64,000 nucleotides of DNA, taken from NCBI GenBank assembly GCA_020073375.1, contig JAIQFG010000009.1:23811-87810 (forward strand), written 5' to 3'. The DNA is from Terriglobia bacterium (lineage in GTDB: Bacteria > Acidobacteriota > Terriglobia > Acidiferrales > UBA7541). The notes under the pieces were generated by a model, which worked only from the letters and a program-made list of their open reading frames with translations, did not search any database and had not been told where the DNA came from. This document shows positions 1 through 8,138 of the stretch, piece after piece. Every line of letters starts with the position of its first letter. Position 1 is the stretch's first letter. Position numbers and translations under genes: made by a program.

Positions 1-459
1 CGGCATTTTTTCGTAGCGCAGGCCCAGCAGGCGCGCCCGCGACGCGTAGCCCAGCCCCGCGTACAGCTCCATTTCCGCCGTGTCCGACTTGGCGATGCTC
101 GCTTCGGCCAGGCGCGTCACCTTGTCGGCCAGCGCCAGGTCCGCGTCGTCGTCCGCATCCGCGGGGCGCGTGTGGCTCCACGCGTCAATCGTGTTGTATT
201 TCCGCTCGGACCATTTGCAATAAATCTTCCACCACAAAATGTCGGCTTCGATCAGATACCCAAGAGGATGCTCGGGCCGCGAAGTTTCCAGCTGGCGCGC
301 CAGCGCCACGGCCCGCTCCGGCTGCCCCGCATACATCAGATGAATGGCTACCGTCGCTTCCGTCGGGATATCCAGTTCCGACGCGGGGGCTTGCCGCGCG
401 GCGAACATGGCAGCGACAAGGCAGAACACCATTCGGAAGTGTCGGTTTGCGAAGCGCAC
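1..459 (-). CDS. Hypothetical exported protein, 3' end outside the window
   Basis: Minus-strand reading frame open from a GTG at 459 to the window edge, so the C-terminus is missing. The first ~27 residues look like a signal peptide: basic start (RFANRHFR), hydrophobic stretch VFCLVAAMF, then AxA-like ASE. The rest is helical and alanine-rich, with a TPR-like phrase (AGQPERAVALARQLE). The GTG is chosen because AGGA lies 8 nt upstream and because the basic residues it adds complete the signal peptide; an inner ATG at 432 would lose them. It starts 4 nt after the stop of the neighbouring membrane-protein gene, so the two are probably cotranscribed. Function unknown. Confidence 0.6.
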   Translation of the reverse strand, partial: MRFANRHFRMVFCLVAAMFAARQAPASELDIPTEATVAIHLMYAGQPERAVALARQLETSRPEHPLGYLIEADILWWKIYCKWSERKYNTIDAWSHTRPADADDDADLALADKVTRLAEASIAKSDTAEMELYAGLGYASRARLLGLRYEKMP

Positions 460-463
460 CGGG

Positions 464-1384
464 CTATTCCTGATACTTCTTCTCGGCGACATACTTCCTG
501 CTCAAAATCCATGCGCCGGTCACGTACATCGCAAAACATTCTAGCGCGTAAACCGGAAAGGCAAGATACCCCGGCGCGGGCATCTGAAAAATTTTCCATT
601 GCTGCCCGATGGGAAACGTGTACGTCCACCCCGCGCGTGCCCAGTAATTCCAGAATTCCCACAGCCACCCGCACACCCAGCCCGCCACGAGAAACGAATA
701 CAGCCGGCCGCGGTAGCCGCGCGCAAAATCGCCCTTGAACGAAGGCAGATTCAGGCGTTCGTTGACCGGTTCGAGCAGAAACAGAAATCCAAGCCAGACC
801 AGGCCAAACAGATAGGCGCTTTTTTCCCTCGGCACGGCCAGGGGCACAATTAGCAGCGCCGCTCCAAGGCCCATGAAAATGTTTCCCGCCACCGGGCCAA
901 TGCGAATCGGCCGCGAGTCGCCCTCAAACCATCCGAACGACTCGATCAGCCAAGCCGTTACGAAAATCCCGGGTGTAATGGTCGCAAACGCCCACGCGTA
1001 CCCGATCCATCGCTCGATGTGCCCCTGCGGCAGTCCCGCATACGCCCAGTTCGCCAGCCGCAGATTGTAGGCCTCAAAAATCAGCCACAAGGGAATCGAA
1101 AGCGCCGCCATTTTCAGCAGCCCGCGGGGCTCGTCACGCAAACGCGACACGCCCGAAATCGCAAACGTGGCCGCATCCGCAATCAAAATGTAAGCCGTCC
1201 ACGCCACCGGATTGAAATACGTCGCCGCCGGCTCCACGCCGTGAAACATCAGGAATTCCGCGCTCGCCAGCGCCGCAAGTCCCAGCCACCCGTGCGCCGG
1301 AAACGCTCGCCGCCGCGCGCGAAAAAACTCCACAACCAGGATCGTCACCGTCGCTGCCGTCAGCAGGATTCCCAGTTTCAACAT
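464..1384 (-). CDS. Polytopic membrane protein of unknown function
   Basis: About 306 residues with roughly eight hydrophobic segments, starting with LKLGILLTAATVTILVVEF directly after the chosen ATG. The C-terminal part is rich in Trp and Tyr (WLWEFWNYWARAGW). I do not recognise the family. The frame stays open upstream to a GTG at 1543, which has a good GGGAGAGG ribosome site 5 nt away and would add 53 hydrophilic residues; I prefer the ATG at 1384 because it sits right before the first membrane helix, but the start is undecided. It is followed after 4 nt by the truncated exported-protein gene. Confidence 0.6.
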   Translation of the reverse strand: MLKLGILLTAATVTILVVEFFRARRRAFPAHGWLGLAALASAEFLMFHGVEPAATYFNPVAWTAYILIADAATFAISGVSRLRDEPRGLLKMAALSIPLWLIFEAYNLRLANWAYAGLPQGHIERWIGYAWAFATITPGIFVTAWLIESFGWFEGDSRPIRIGPVAGNIFMGLGAALLIVPLAVPREKSAYLFGLVWLGFLFLLEPVNERLNLPSFKGDFARGYRGRLYSFLVAGWVCGWLWEFWNYWARAGWTYTFPIGQQWKIFQMPAPGYLAFPVYALECFAMYVTGAWILSRKYVAEKKYQE

Positions 1385-1566
1385 GCGTTGCGCTCGCTCC
1401 GCAACGATTTTGCACCATATTGCGCTTCGTGGGCGAGCAAGATCGCTTTCAGGAATATTCTTCAGTTTGCGATGGGGGAAAGCCCAGTACAGCTCAGCGG
1501 GATTCGCGTGGGCGGAAGGAAGAGAGGCGCTCGGCAGATTCACAAGCGCCTCTCCCTAAAACTCAA

Positions 1567-1601
1567 TCAAGATAACCGATACCTCACTGGATCACCTCCT
1601 T
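1567..1601 (-). promoter_or_regulatory. Perfect anti-16S Shine-Dalgarno with a 6-codon reading frame
   Basis: On the minus strand, AAGGAGGTGATCCAG (1601-1587) is exactly complementary to the 3' end of 16S rRNA over 15 nt. It is followed at ideal spacing by GTG and a six-codon frame encoding MRYRLS, with TGA at 1569-1567. It lies in the leader of the membrane-protein gene that starts at 1543 or 1384. A translated leader peptide is possible; chance is the alternative. Confidence 0.35.
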
Positions 1602-1701
1602 CTCGGCAAGGCTGCCGATGGGAGGATTATAAATCCACACGCCACTTTCGTGCTATAGAAGTATTGGATGCTTCCAGTCAGTTAAGTGGGGGAACTAGCG
1701 C

Positions 1702-2988
1702 GTGGCGGACACGCATCGAGTTGTAATCATCGGCGGCGGTTTCGGCGGGCTGAGCGCCGCCAAGCGGCTCAAGCATGCGCCTGTCGATGTCACGCTCATC
1801 GACCGCTGCAATTACCACTTGTTCCAGCCGCTGCTCTACCAGGTTGCGACCGGCGCTCTCTCTCCCGCAAACATCGCGGCGCCGCTGCGCAATGTCCTCA
1901 AGAACCAGCGGAACACAAAAGTCCTGCTGGCAGAGGCCACGCGCATTGACGCCGAGGGCCGCCGCGTCATCCTGAGCGATGGCGAAATTCCCTACGACAC
2001 ACTCATCGTTGCCACCGGCTCATCCCACCAGTATTTCGGGCACGACGAGTGGGAAAAATTCGCGCCCGGCCTCAAAACAGTCGAGGACGCCACCGACATG
2101 CGCCGCCGGATTTTGCTGGCGTTTGAGACCGCCGAGCGCGAACCGGACGCAGCGAAATGCGCCGCCTGGATGACGTTCGTCGTGGTCGGTGGCGGTCCCA
2201 CGGGCGTGGAATTGGCGGGCACGCTCGGCGAAATCGCGCACGACACGCTCAAGCACGATTTCCGCAAGATTAACCCGTCGCAAGCCAGAATTCTTCTCGT
2301 CGAGGCGACCGACCGCGTGCTCCCTCCGTTTCCGCCGCCGCTTTCCGAGGCCGCCCGAAAGATGCTCACGCGCCTTGGCGTCACGGTTCGCACCGGCGCC
2401 ATGGTCATGAATATCGAGGACGGGGCAGTGACCATCCGCGAAGGCGAGCGCACCGAAACAATTCCCACCCGCACGATTCTCTGGGCGGCCGGCGTTCTCG
2501 CCTCGCCCCTCGGCCGCATGCTGGCCCAGCAAGCAGGCGCCACGCTCGATAAAGTGGGCCGCGTCGTCGTCGAGCCAGACCTCACGGTCCCCGGTCATTC
2601 CGAAATTTTCGTGGTCGGCGACCTTGCCAACTTCAGCCACCAAACGGGAAAGCCGCTCCCCGGAGTAGCGCCGCCCGCCATTCAAGCCGGGCGCTACGTG
2701 GCGGAGACGATCGAGCGGCGCATCAGCGGGAAACAAATCGCGCCGTTTCACTATTTTGATCACGGAAATCTCGCGACGATCGGCCGCGCCGCGGCCGTCG
2801 CGGATCTGGGATGGCTTCGTCTTTGCGGTTTTCCGGCATGGGTGATCTGGCTGTTCATTCACCTGCTCAACATCGTCGAATTCCAGAACCGGCTGCTCGT
2901 GCTCGTGCAATGGGCCTGGCTCTACTTCACCCGCGACCGTTCCGCCCGCTTGATTACGGGAAAAAATCCGCTTCCGCTCGATCTGTAG
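1702..2988 (+). CDS. ndh: Type II NADH:quinone oxidoreductase (NDH-2)
   Basis: A 428-residue FAD protein expected to oxidise NADH and reduce membrane quinone without pumping protons. The N-terminal dinucleotide fold has GGGFGG at residues 11-16. A second Rossmann fold carries GGGPTGVE near residue 165 for NADH, and the FAD-binding VVGDLA is near residue 305. The C-terminus ends in amphipathic and hydrophobic segments (GFPAWVIWLFIHLLNIVEF) typical of the membrane anchor of this family. It starts at a GTG, with a GGGGG tract and GGAAC just upstream. Divergent from the membrane-protein gene and followed by two REP-like elements, so probably monocistronic. Other flavoprotein disulfide-reductase relatives are less likely. 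Confidence 0.88.
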   Translation: MADTHRVVIIGGGFGGLSAAKRLKHAPVDVTLIDRCNYHLFQPLLYQVATGALSPANIAAPLRNVLKNQRNTKVLLAEATRIDAEGRRVILSDGEIPYDTLIVATGSSHQYFGHDEWEKFAPGLKTVEDATDMRRRILLAFETAEREPDAAKCAAWMTFVVVGGGPTGVELAGTLGEIAHDTLKHDFRKINPSQARILLVEATDRVLPPFPPPLSEAARKMLTRLGVTVRTGAMVMNIEDGAVTIREGERTETIPTRTILWAAGVLASPLGRMLAQQAGATLDKVGRVVVEPDLTVPGHSEIFVVGDLANFSHQTGKPLPGVAPPAIQAGRYVAETIERRISGKQIAPFHYFDHGNLATIGRAAAVADLGWLRLCGFPAWVIWLFIHLLNIVEFQNRLLVLVQWAWLYFTRDRSARLITGKNPLPLDL

Positions 2989-2992
2989 GCCA

Positions 2993-3093
2993 GTAGCACG
3001 GCCACTCTTGGCTGTGTGTTTTCTTCGATTGCAGTTAGGTTGTCGCCTTAAGTGCAAATTACAAAACCACATAGCCAGGAGTGGCTGTGCTAC
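2993..3093. repeat. REP/BIME-like element, family 3 (GTAG-CACGGCCA)
   Basis: Inverted arms starting GTAGCACGGCCACTCTTGGC and ending in the complement with CTAC, with a spacer of about 40 nt. Each arm also forms its own small hairpin (GGCCACTCTTGGC). The GTAG foot plus hairpin is the REP layout recognised by RAYT transposases. Confidence 0.7.
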
Positions 3094-3131
3094 CAAAACC
3101 GGCCCCGCATAGATTTCTTCAGCAAGCTAGT

Positions 3132-3196
3132 GTAGCGCCCGCCTTCAGGTGGGCACGTATGGGCCGGGCACATGCCCGCCTGAAGGCGGGCGCTAC
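3132..3196. repeat. REP/BIME-like element, family 5 (GTAG-CGCCCGCC)
   Basis: GTAGCGCCCGCCTTCAGGTG on the left and the complement CGCCTGAAGGCGGGCGCTAC on the right, separated by a short spacer. It sits between NDH-2 (plus) and the alpha/beta hydrolase (minus), which converge, so it could also end transcription. Confidence 0.7.
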
Positions 3197-3208
3197 ATCC
3201 AGCAACTT

Positions 3209-4405
3209 TTAGCGAACGTTCTTCTCCAGCCAGCCCATGAAATATTTCGCGATCCCCGCGCTGTTTTTTTCCGACATCATCTGATGCCCGTTGCCCGGCA
3301 GCCCCACGTCTTCCAGATTCACGTACGTGGTCTTCACGCCCGCCTGATTCAGCCACTTCGCCGTGCAATGCGAGTACGGATGGTGATAACTCGCTTCTCC
3401 GGCCACGTTCAGCACCGGAATTCCCTCAAGGTTTGCCAGCTTGTGCGCCGGCTCCTGTTGCACCCAGCAGGGAATCAGGTCCGGGCCATCCGCCTTTTCC
3501 TGCCGCACGGGATGCAATTCCGCCGGATCGCTCACCGGCGGATCGTAGCGCAGCGGAAAATTCGACAGCCCCCACAGGCGGCCGGGACCGCTCCTGCCGC
3601 GTTCCGCCTCTTCGATCGGCGGCGCAACCGGCTCGGCCGCGATGACGCCTTTCACCAGCTTCGGCCGCATGTCCGCGGCGTTCCATCCCGATGGCGCAAC
3701 GCCAGAGTGCAGCAGCAGGATCACTGGCTTGCCAATCAGATCCAGCAATTCCGCGATGTCGTCGGCAGCGACCTTTGGCAGGTCCGCGGCAGTCGGCGTC
3801 TGCGTGTCGGTCTTTGCGTAGTAATCGAAAATGGGATCGCCCATCTTGCCTTTCGTCGGTCCGTCGCCGGGCCACTGCGTGTGCTTGGTCCACTGCGGCC
3901 AGGTGCTTTCCGGCGTGGCCGGCGGGCGCCCGCTCGACCACACTTCCTCCATCAGCGATCCGGTGCGCGGCGGAAGCAAGTCGCCGTCGACTCCCGGCAC
4001 ATACGCCGATCGCCCGTACCCCGGAAGATCGAGCATGTACACGGTGTATCCGTTGTTCACGAAATCGTAGGCCCAGCCCGGCCGCCCGTCCGGCGTCATC
4101 AATAGCGCCACGTTCGTTTGCCCGCCGCCCGATTGCACGAAGACGATGGGATACTTGTAGCGGACCACTTTTGGCACCCACACTTCCACGTACATCGCGC
4201 CGCGCATTTCTTCCTTACCCGCGCCGCCCACCCACTTTCCGCCCACATAAAAATGTCCCTGCCGGGCAATCTTGGCCGTGGAAAACGTCGGCACCGATTT
4301 CAGCGGCATGTCCACTTTCTCGTTCTGGGCGTTTGCTGGGAATTTTCCCCCGGCAAGAATCGCAGCCAGAGTAATCAGCAGTGCAGTCGAAATCCTAATT
4401 TTCAT
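3209..4405 (-). CDS. Secreted alpha/beta hydrolase
   Basis: A 398-residue protein with a signal peptide (hydrophobic residues 6-20, NAQ cleavage region near 26). The alpha/beta-hydrolase fold is indicated by YPIVFVQSGGGQTN (oxyanion region, ~86-98), the LPGYGRS turn (~127-133), a nucleophile elbow LLLHSGVAPSG with Ser234, an acidic residue after the next strand (Glu258) and a C-terminal GNGH with His374 as the catalytic histidine. The elbow lacks the usual GxSxG glycines. Probably an exported or periplasmic esterase/lipase; substrate unknown. Separated from neighbours by repeats, so likely monocistronic. Confidence 0.7.
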   Translation of the reverse strand: MKIRISTALLITLAAILAGGKFPANAQNEKVDMPLKSVPTFSTAKIARQGHFYVGGKWVGGAGKEEMRGAMYVEVWVPKVVRYKYPIVFVQSGGGQTNVALLMTPDGRPGWAYDFVNNGYTVYMLDLPGYGRSAYVPGVDGDLLPPRTGSLMEEVWSSGRPPATPESTWPQWTKHTQWPGDGPTKGKMGDPIFDYYAKTDTQTPTAADLPKVAADDIAELLDLIGKPVILLLHSGVAPSGWNAADMRPKLVKGVIAAEPVAPPIEEAERGRSGPGRLWGLSNFPLRYDPPVSDPAELHPVRQEKADGPDLIPCWVQQEPAHKLANLEGIPVLNVAGEASYHHPYSHCTAKWLNQAGVKTTYVNLEDVGLPGNGHQMMSEKNSAGIAKYFMGWLEKNVR

Positions 4406-4727
4406 CGCATCTCTCCCTGTCGGATGGTTCCGGGGCTTCCCTTTTTTTGATTTTCAGGACAAATTCGTGCTTCGTTCACTTATAGCGTAGGGCAAATCAT
4501 TGTCAAGGGATTACGCTTTGGTAGGATAGACACTCTTGTCTGTCCGGTTTGCTGGCCGGCGATGAGAATCTAAACCGGACAGACAGGAGTGTCTGTCCTG
4601 CAAAACCGCCCCGACCCCTGCTTGACTTGGGAACAAAATCTATTTATGACCTACACGTGTAAACTAAAGCTCACAATCATTCCGCCAGTTGAAAAAGACG
4701 CGGCAGCAAACAGGAGACCCATCCGTT
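4406..4727. other. Intergenic region with repeat and monooxygenase leader
   Basis: The 322 nt between the divergent hydrolase and monooxygenase genes contain the REP-like element at 4521-4601 and, at its end, an AGGAGA ribosome site serving the ATG at 4728. No gene is seen. Promoters must lie here for both sides, but no convincing -35/-10 pair stands out. Confidence 0.5.
4521..4601. repeat. REP/BIME-like element, family 4 (GTAG-GATAGACA)
   Basis: The left arm begins GTAGGATAGACACTCTTGTC and the right arm is CAGGAGTGTCTGTCCTGC, flanking CCGG-bounded inner ends. The terminal CTAC has changed to CTGC. Confidence 0.65.
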
Positions 4728-6269
4728 ATGACGCAAATTCCGGCAAGTGGCGCTCCAACAGATACCGCGGCGCCCGCCAATGATCTGTTGAACGGTTCCA
4801 GTTATCTGGCGAGTCTTTCGGATGCCCGCCAGGTCTATCTCTACGGCGAGCGCGTCAAGGATGTCACCCGTCATCCCGGCTTCCGCAATTCCTGCCGCTC
4901 CATCGCCCGCTTGTATGATGCGCTGCACGATCCCAAGCACAGGGACACCCTCACAGGCATCGACCGCTCCGGCCGCCGCACTCACAAATTCTTCATGCCC
5001 AGCTACACCGCGCAGGAGCTGCTGGGAGCGCGCGACGCCATCGTCGACTGGGCGCGCCTGACCTACGGATTCATGGGCCGCACGCCCGACTACAAAGCGG
5101 CGCTCATGGCCAGCCTCGATTCGCAGCCTGAGTTCTACGCGCCCTTCGAGGAAAACGCGCGCAAATGGTACGCGCGCTATTCCTCGCAGTGTCTTTTCCT
5201 GAACCACTGCCTCATCAATCCACCGGTCGACCGCAATCGCCCCGCGCACGAAGTCGGCGACGTCTTTGTCCATGTGGTGAAGGAGCAGGATGGCGGCATC
5301 GTCGTCAGCGGAGCAAAGACACTTGGCACCGGATCGGCCATGACCCACGCCACGTTCGTCGCCCAGAACAGCGCCACCACGCTCGACAAGGAAAAAGCCA
5401 AGGATTTCGCGCTAGTTTTTATTGCCCCTCTCGACACTCCCGGATCCCGGCTGCTCTGCCGGCCCTCGTACGAAGGCAACGCCAAAAGCCCGTTCGACAA
5501 TCCTCTTTCCAGCCGCTTCGATGAAAATGACGCGGTGCTGCTGTTCGACAACGCCTTCATCCCCTGGGAAAACGTTCTCGTCTATCGTGATCCCGAGCGC
5601 GCCAACTCCTTCTTCCGCCACTCGCGTTTCGTGAATCGCTACACGCTGCAATCCGCGTCGCGCCTCGCGGTCAAACTCGACTTCATGTGCGGACTTTTCG
5701 CGCGCGCCATCGAGGCCAACGGCACCGACACGTTCCGCGGCGTGCAGGCCGCCATGGGCGAAATTCTCGCCTGGAGAAATCTGATCTGGGGCATTACCGC
5801 CGCAATGTGCCTCGATCCCGAACCCGCCCCCGGCGGCGCGGTCGTCCCCAAGCAGGAATACGCGTACACGCTGCGCGTGTTCGGCTCTCAAGCCTGGCCT
5901 GCAATCCGCTATCTGTTTGAAAAAAATCTGGCCGTCAGCCTGCTCATGACGCCTTCCAGCTACAAAGATTTGCAGAACGAGGAACTGCAGCCGCTGATCG
6001 AAAAATATTATCGCGGCTCCTCCTCCACCGCCGCCGACCGCATCAAGCTGTTCAAGCTCATCTGGGACGCCATCGGCTCGGAATTCGGCGCCCGCCACGA
6101 ACTCTACGAAATCAATTATTCCGGCAACCACGATCAAATCCGCCTCGACGTCCTCACCGGCGCGCGCTCCAGCGGAATCCTCGACCGCTGCATCGCCCTC
6201 ACCGAGCAATGCATGTCCGAATACGACGTGAACGGCTGGAAAGATTCCACCTGGGTCTGGGACAAGTAG
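4728..6269 (+). CDS. HpaB-like FADH2-dependent aromatic monooxygenase
   Basis: About 513 residues, matching the oxygenase component of 4-hydroxyphenylacetate 3-monooxygenase and its relatives. These use reduced flavin supplied by a separate reductase to ortho-hydroxylate phenols. Family-like stretches are the N-terminal RHPGFRNSCRSIARLYD, the FMPSYT region, TGSAMTHATFVAQN and FDNAFIPWENVLVYRD in the middle acyl-CoA-dehydrogenase-like core, and LYEINYSGNHDQIR near the end. ATG 4728 is chosen over an ATG at 4689 because AGGAGA lies 10 nt upstream. The usual partner reductase is not adjacent; the closest candidate is the flavin reductase at 12822-13355. The TAG stop is part of a GTAG repeat. Natural substrate unknown; a phenol or hydroxyphenylacetate is a guess. 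Confidence 0.75.
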   Translation: MTQIPASGAPTDTAAPANDLLNGSSYLASLSDARQVYLYGERVKDVTRHPGFRNSCRSIARLYDALHDPKHRDTLTGIDRSGRRTHKFFMPSYTAQELLGARDAIVDWARLTYGFMGRTPDYKAALMASLDSQPEFYAPFEENARKWYARYSSQCLFLNHCLINPPVDRNRPAHEVGDVFVHVVKEQDGGIVVSGAKTLGTGSAMTHATFVAQNSATTLDKEKAKDFALVFIAPLDTPGSRLLCRPSYEGNAKSPFDNPLSSRFDENDAVLLFDNAFIPWENVLVYRDPERANSFFRHSRFVNRYTLQSASRLAVKLDFMCGLFARAIEANGTDTFRGVQAAMGEILAWRNLIWGITAAMCLDPEPAPGGAVVPKQEYAYTLRVFGSQAWPAIRYLFEKNLAVSLLMTPSSYKDLQNEELQPLIEKYYRGSSSTAADRIKLFKLIWDAIGSEFGARHELYEINYSGNHDQIRLDVLTGARSSGILDRCIALTEQCMSEYDVNGWKDSTWVWDK

Positions 6270-6289
6270 GGGCACGGCATGCCGTGCCC
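6266..6289. repeat. Short GTAG hairpin, family 6, overlapping a stop codon
   Basis: GTAG followed by the perfect palindrome GGGCACGGCATGCCGTGCCC. Its TAG (6267-6269) is the stop codon of the HpaB-like gene. It could also act as a hairpin terminator. Confidence 0.65.
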
Positions 6290-6397
6290 GTGCGGATGTA
6301 ACGTCCACCGAAATGGTCCGCGAATCAGCCGAAGAATCTCCGTTGGACCAACACACGCCCGAGCGGTGTAAAATGTCCGTTTTGGGGAGGCACTCCT

Positions 6398-7915
6398 ATG
6401 GAATTCCTAGCCGGCAGCTTATTGGAATTGATCACGCAAACGTCGACGAATCTTCCGCCCGATGTCCGAGCGGCGATGAACATCGCTGCCCGCGAAGAAA
6501 CCCCGGGCACGCAATCTTCACAGGCGTTTGACATTATTTTGTCGAACATCGACATGGCCGTCGACGACACCGGCCCGATTTGCCAGGACACCGGCATGCC
6601 CACCTTCATCGTGCACACGCCTGTGGGCGTGAATCAGATCCGCATCAAGAAAGCCATTCTGGAAGCGGTCGCCGAAGCCACGCGCCTCGGTAAACTGCGC
6701 CCCAACTCCGTTGACTCCCTCACCGGAAAAAACAGCGGGAACAATCTGGGCGAGGAAACCCCCGTCATTCATTTTCATCAATGGGAAGAAGACGACGTTG
6801 AGGTCAAGCTGATCCTCAAGGGCGGCGGCTGCGAAAATAAGAACATCCAGTATTCCGTCCCCTGCACGCTGGATCACTTGGGCCGCGCCGACCGCAACCT
6901 CGAAGGCGTCCGCAAATGCATCCTGCACGCCGTGTGGCAGGCGCAAGGCCAGGGATGCGCGCCCGGCGCGCTCGGCGTGTGCATCGGCAGCGATCGCGCG
7001 CACGGCTACGATCTGGCCAAGGAGCAACTCTTCCGGACGCTCGATGATGTGAATCCCAATCCCACGCTGGCAAAGCTCGAAGCGGAAATCATGGACGAGG
7101 CCAACAAACTGGGCGTGGGCGCGATGGGCTTCGGCGGCAACTCCTCGCTGATCGGCTGCAAAATCACTGCCGCGAACCGCCTGCCCGCGAGCTTTTTCGT
7201 TTCGGTGGCCTACGAATGCTGGGCCTTCCGCCGCCTGGGCGTGCGCCTGGACGCCGCGAACGGAGCAATCACGCAGTGGCTCTACCGCGATCCGTCGCGA
7301 CCGGTCGAGCGCATGGCTCGCGGCTCCGGCTTCGCGCTCACGGGGCGCGAAGTGATTCTCACCGCGCCCCTGACCGAAGCCCAGGTGCGCGCGCTGAAAG
7401 TCGGCGACGTCGTCCTGATCAACGGCGAAATGTATACCGGCCGCGACAACGTGCACGCTTACCTGATGAAAAACCCCCCGCCGGTCGATCTGAACGGCGC
7501 GGTGCTCTATCACTGCGGCCCGGTGATGCTTAAGCAAGGCGATCAGTGGGTAGTCAAGGCCGCCGGCCCCACCACCAGCATCCGCGAAGAACCCTATCAG
7601 GCCCACGTCATCAAGAATTACGGCGTGCGCGCCGTGATCGGCAAGGGCGGCATGGGCGCGAAGACCTTGGCCGCGCTCAAGGAATGCGGCGCCGTGTACC
7701 TGAACGGCATTGGCGGCGCCGCGCAATACTACGCGCGCACCGTCGAAAAAGTTCTCGGCGTCGAACTCATGGAATTCGGCATTCCCGAAGCTATGTGGCA
7801 CTTGCGCGTGAACAATTTCGCCGCCATCGTCACCATGGACGCCCACGGCAACAGCCTCCACGCCGACGTGGAAAGAGCCACCGGCGAAGCCCTGGAAACG
7901 CTGCAGAAAGTTTGA
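6398..7915 (+). CDS. fumA: Class I fumarate hydratase / tartrate dehydratase family, fused subunits
   Basis: A 505-residue Fe-S hydro-lyase with both family domains in one chain. The alpha part (1 to ~285) carries ICQDTGMPTF with Cys62, GGGCENKN with Cys145 and further conserved cysteines near 187 and 255 that are cluster-ligand candidates. The beta part (~305-505) starts GREVILTAPLTEAQ and contains GPTTS and GKGGMG. Such enzymes interconvert fumarate and malate; some members dehydrate L-tartrate, and the tartrate/D-malate dehydrogenase 7 kb away makes that alternative worth noting. ATG 6398 follows GGGGAGG. Fumarase is the default call; substrate is not proven by sequence. Confidence 0.8.
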   Translation: MEFLAGSLLELITQTSTNLPPDVRAAMNIAAREETPGTQSSQAFDIILSNIDMAVDDTGPICQDTGMPTFIVHTPVGVNQIRIKKAILEAVAEATRLGKLRPNSVDSLTGKNSGNNLGEETPVIHFHQWEEDDVEVKLILKGGGCENKNIQYSVPCTLDHLGRADRNLEGVRKCILHAVWQAQGQGCAPGALGVCIGSDRAHGYDLAKEQLFRTLDDVNPNPTLAKLEAEIMDEANKLGVGAMGFGGNSSLIGCKITAANRLPASFFVSVAYECWAFRRLGVRLDAANGAITQWLYRDPSRPVERMARGSGFALTGREVILTAPLTEAQVRALKVGDVVLINGEMYTGRDNVHAYLMKNPPPVDLNGAVLYHCGPVMLKQGDQWVVKAAGPTTSIREEPYQAHVIKNYGVRAVIGKGGMGAKTLAALKECGAVYLNGIGGAAQYYARTVEKVLGVELMEFGIPEAMWHLRVNNFAAIVTMDAHGNSLHADVERATGEALETLQKV

Positions 7916-7959
7916 GCGCGCTCTATTTTTGCGGTGCAGGCGGCCCGTGACAAGGTTTT

Positions 7960-8036
7960 GTAGCGCCGGCGTCTCGCCGGCAGTTTTTGCGCTGTGTGCC
8001 GAATTTGCGAACTTGCCGGCGGGACGCCGGCGCTAC
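7960..8036. repeat. REP/BIME-like element, family 1 (GTAG-CGCCGGCG)
   Basis: The left arm GTAGCGCCGGCGTCTCGCCG forms a hairpin, and the right arm GGGACGCCGGCGCTAC is its complement. It lies between the fumarase and M28 peptidase genes. The same family recurs at 12732, 19640, 31821 and, as a remnant, 18276. Confidence 0.75.
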
Positions 8037-8138
8037 GAAAATCTCAAGATCCACAACAAACGAAATAACATCAGATCCACCTCAACGGAACGACGCGACC
8101 ATCACTGGCACGACCGCAATTCGCCTAGGAGAGAAGAC

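Noticed and set aside
1587..1601. Remnant of a 16S rRNA gene end
   Set aside because: The match stops after 15 nt and flanking bases do not resemble 16S helix 45, so a ribosome-binding site reading is more likely.
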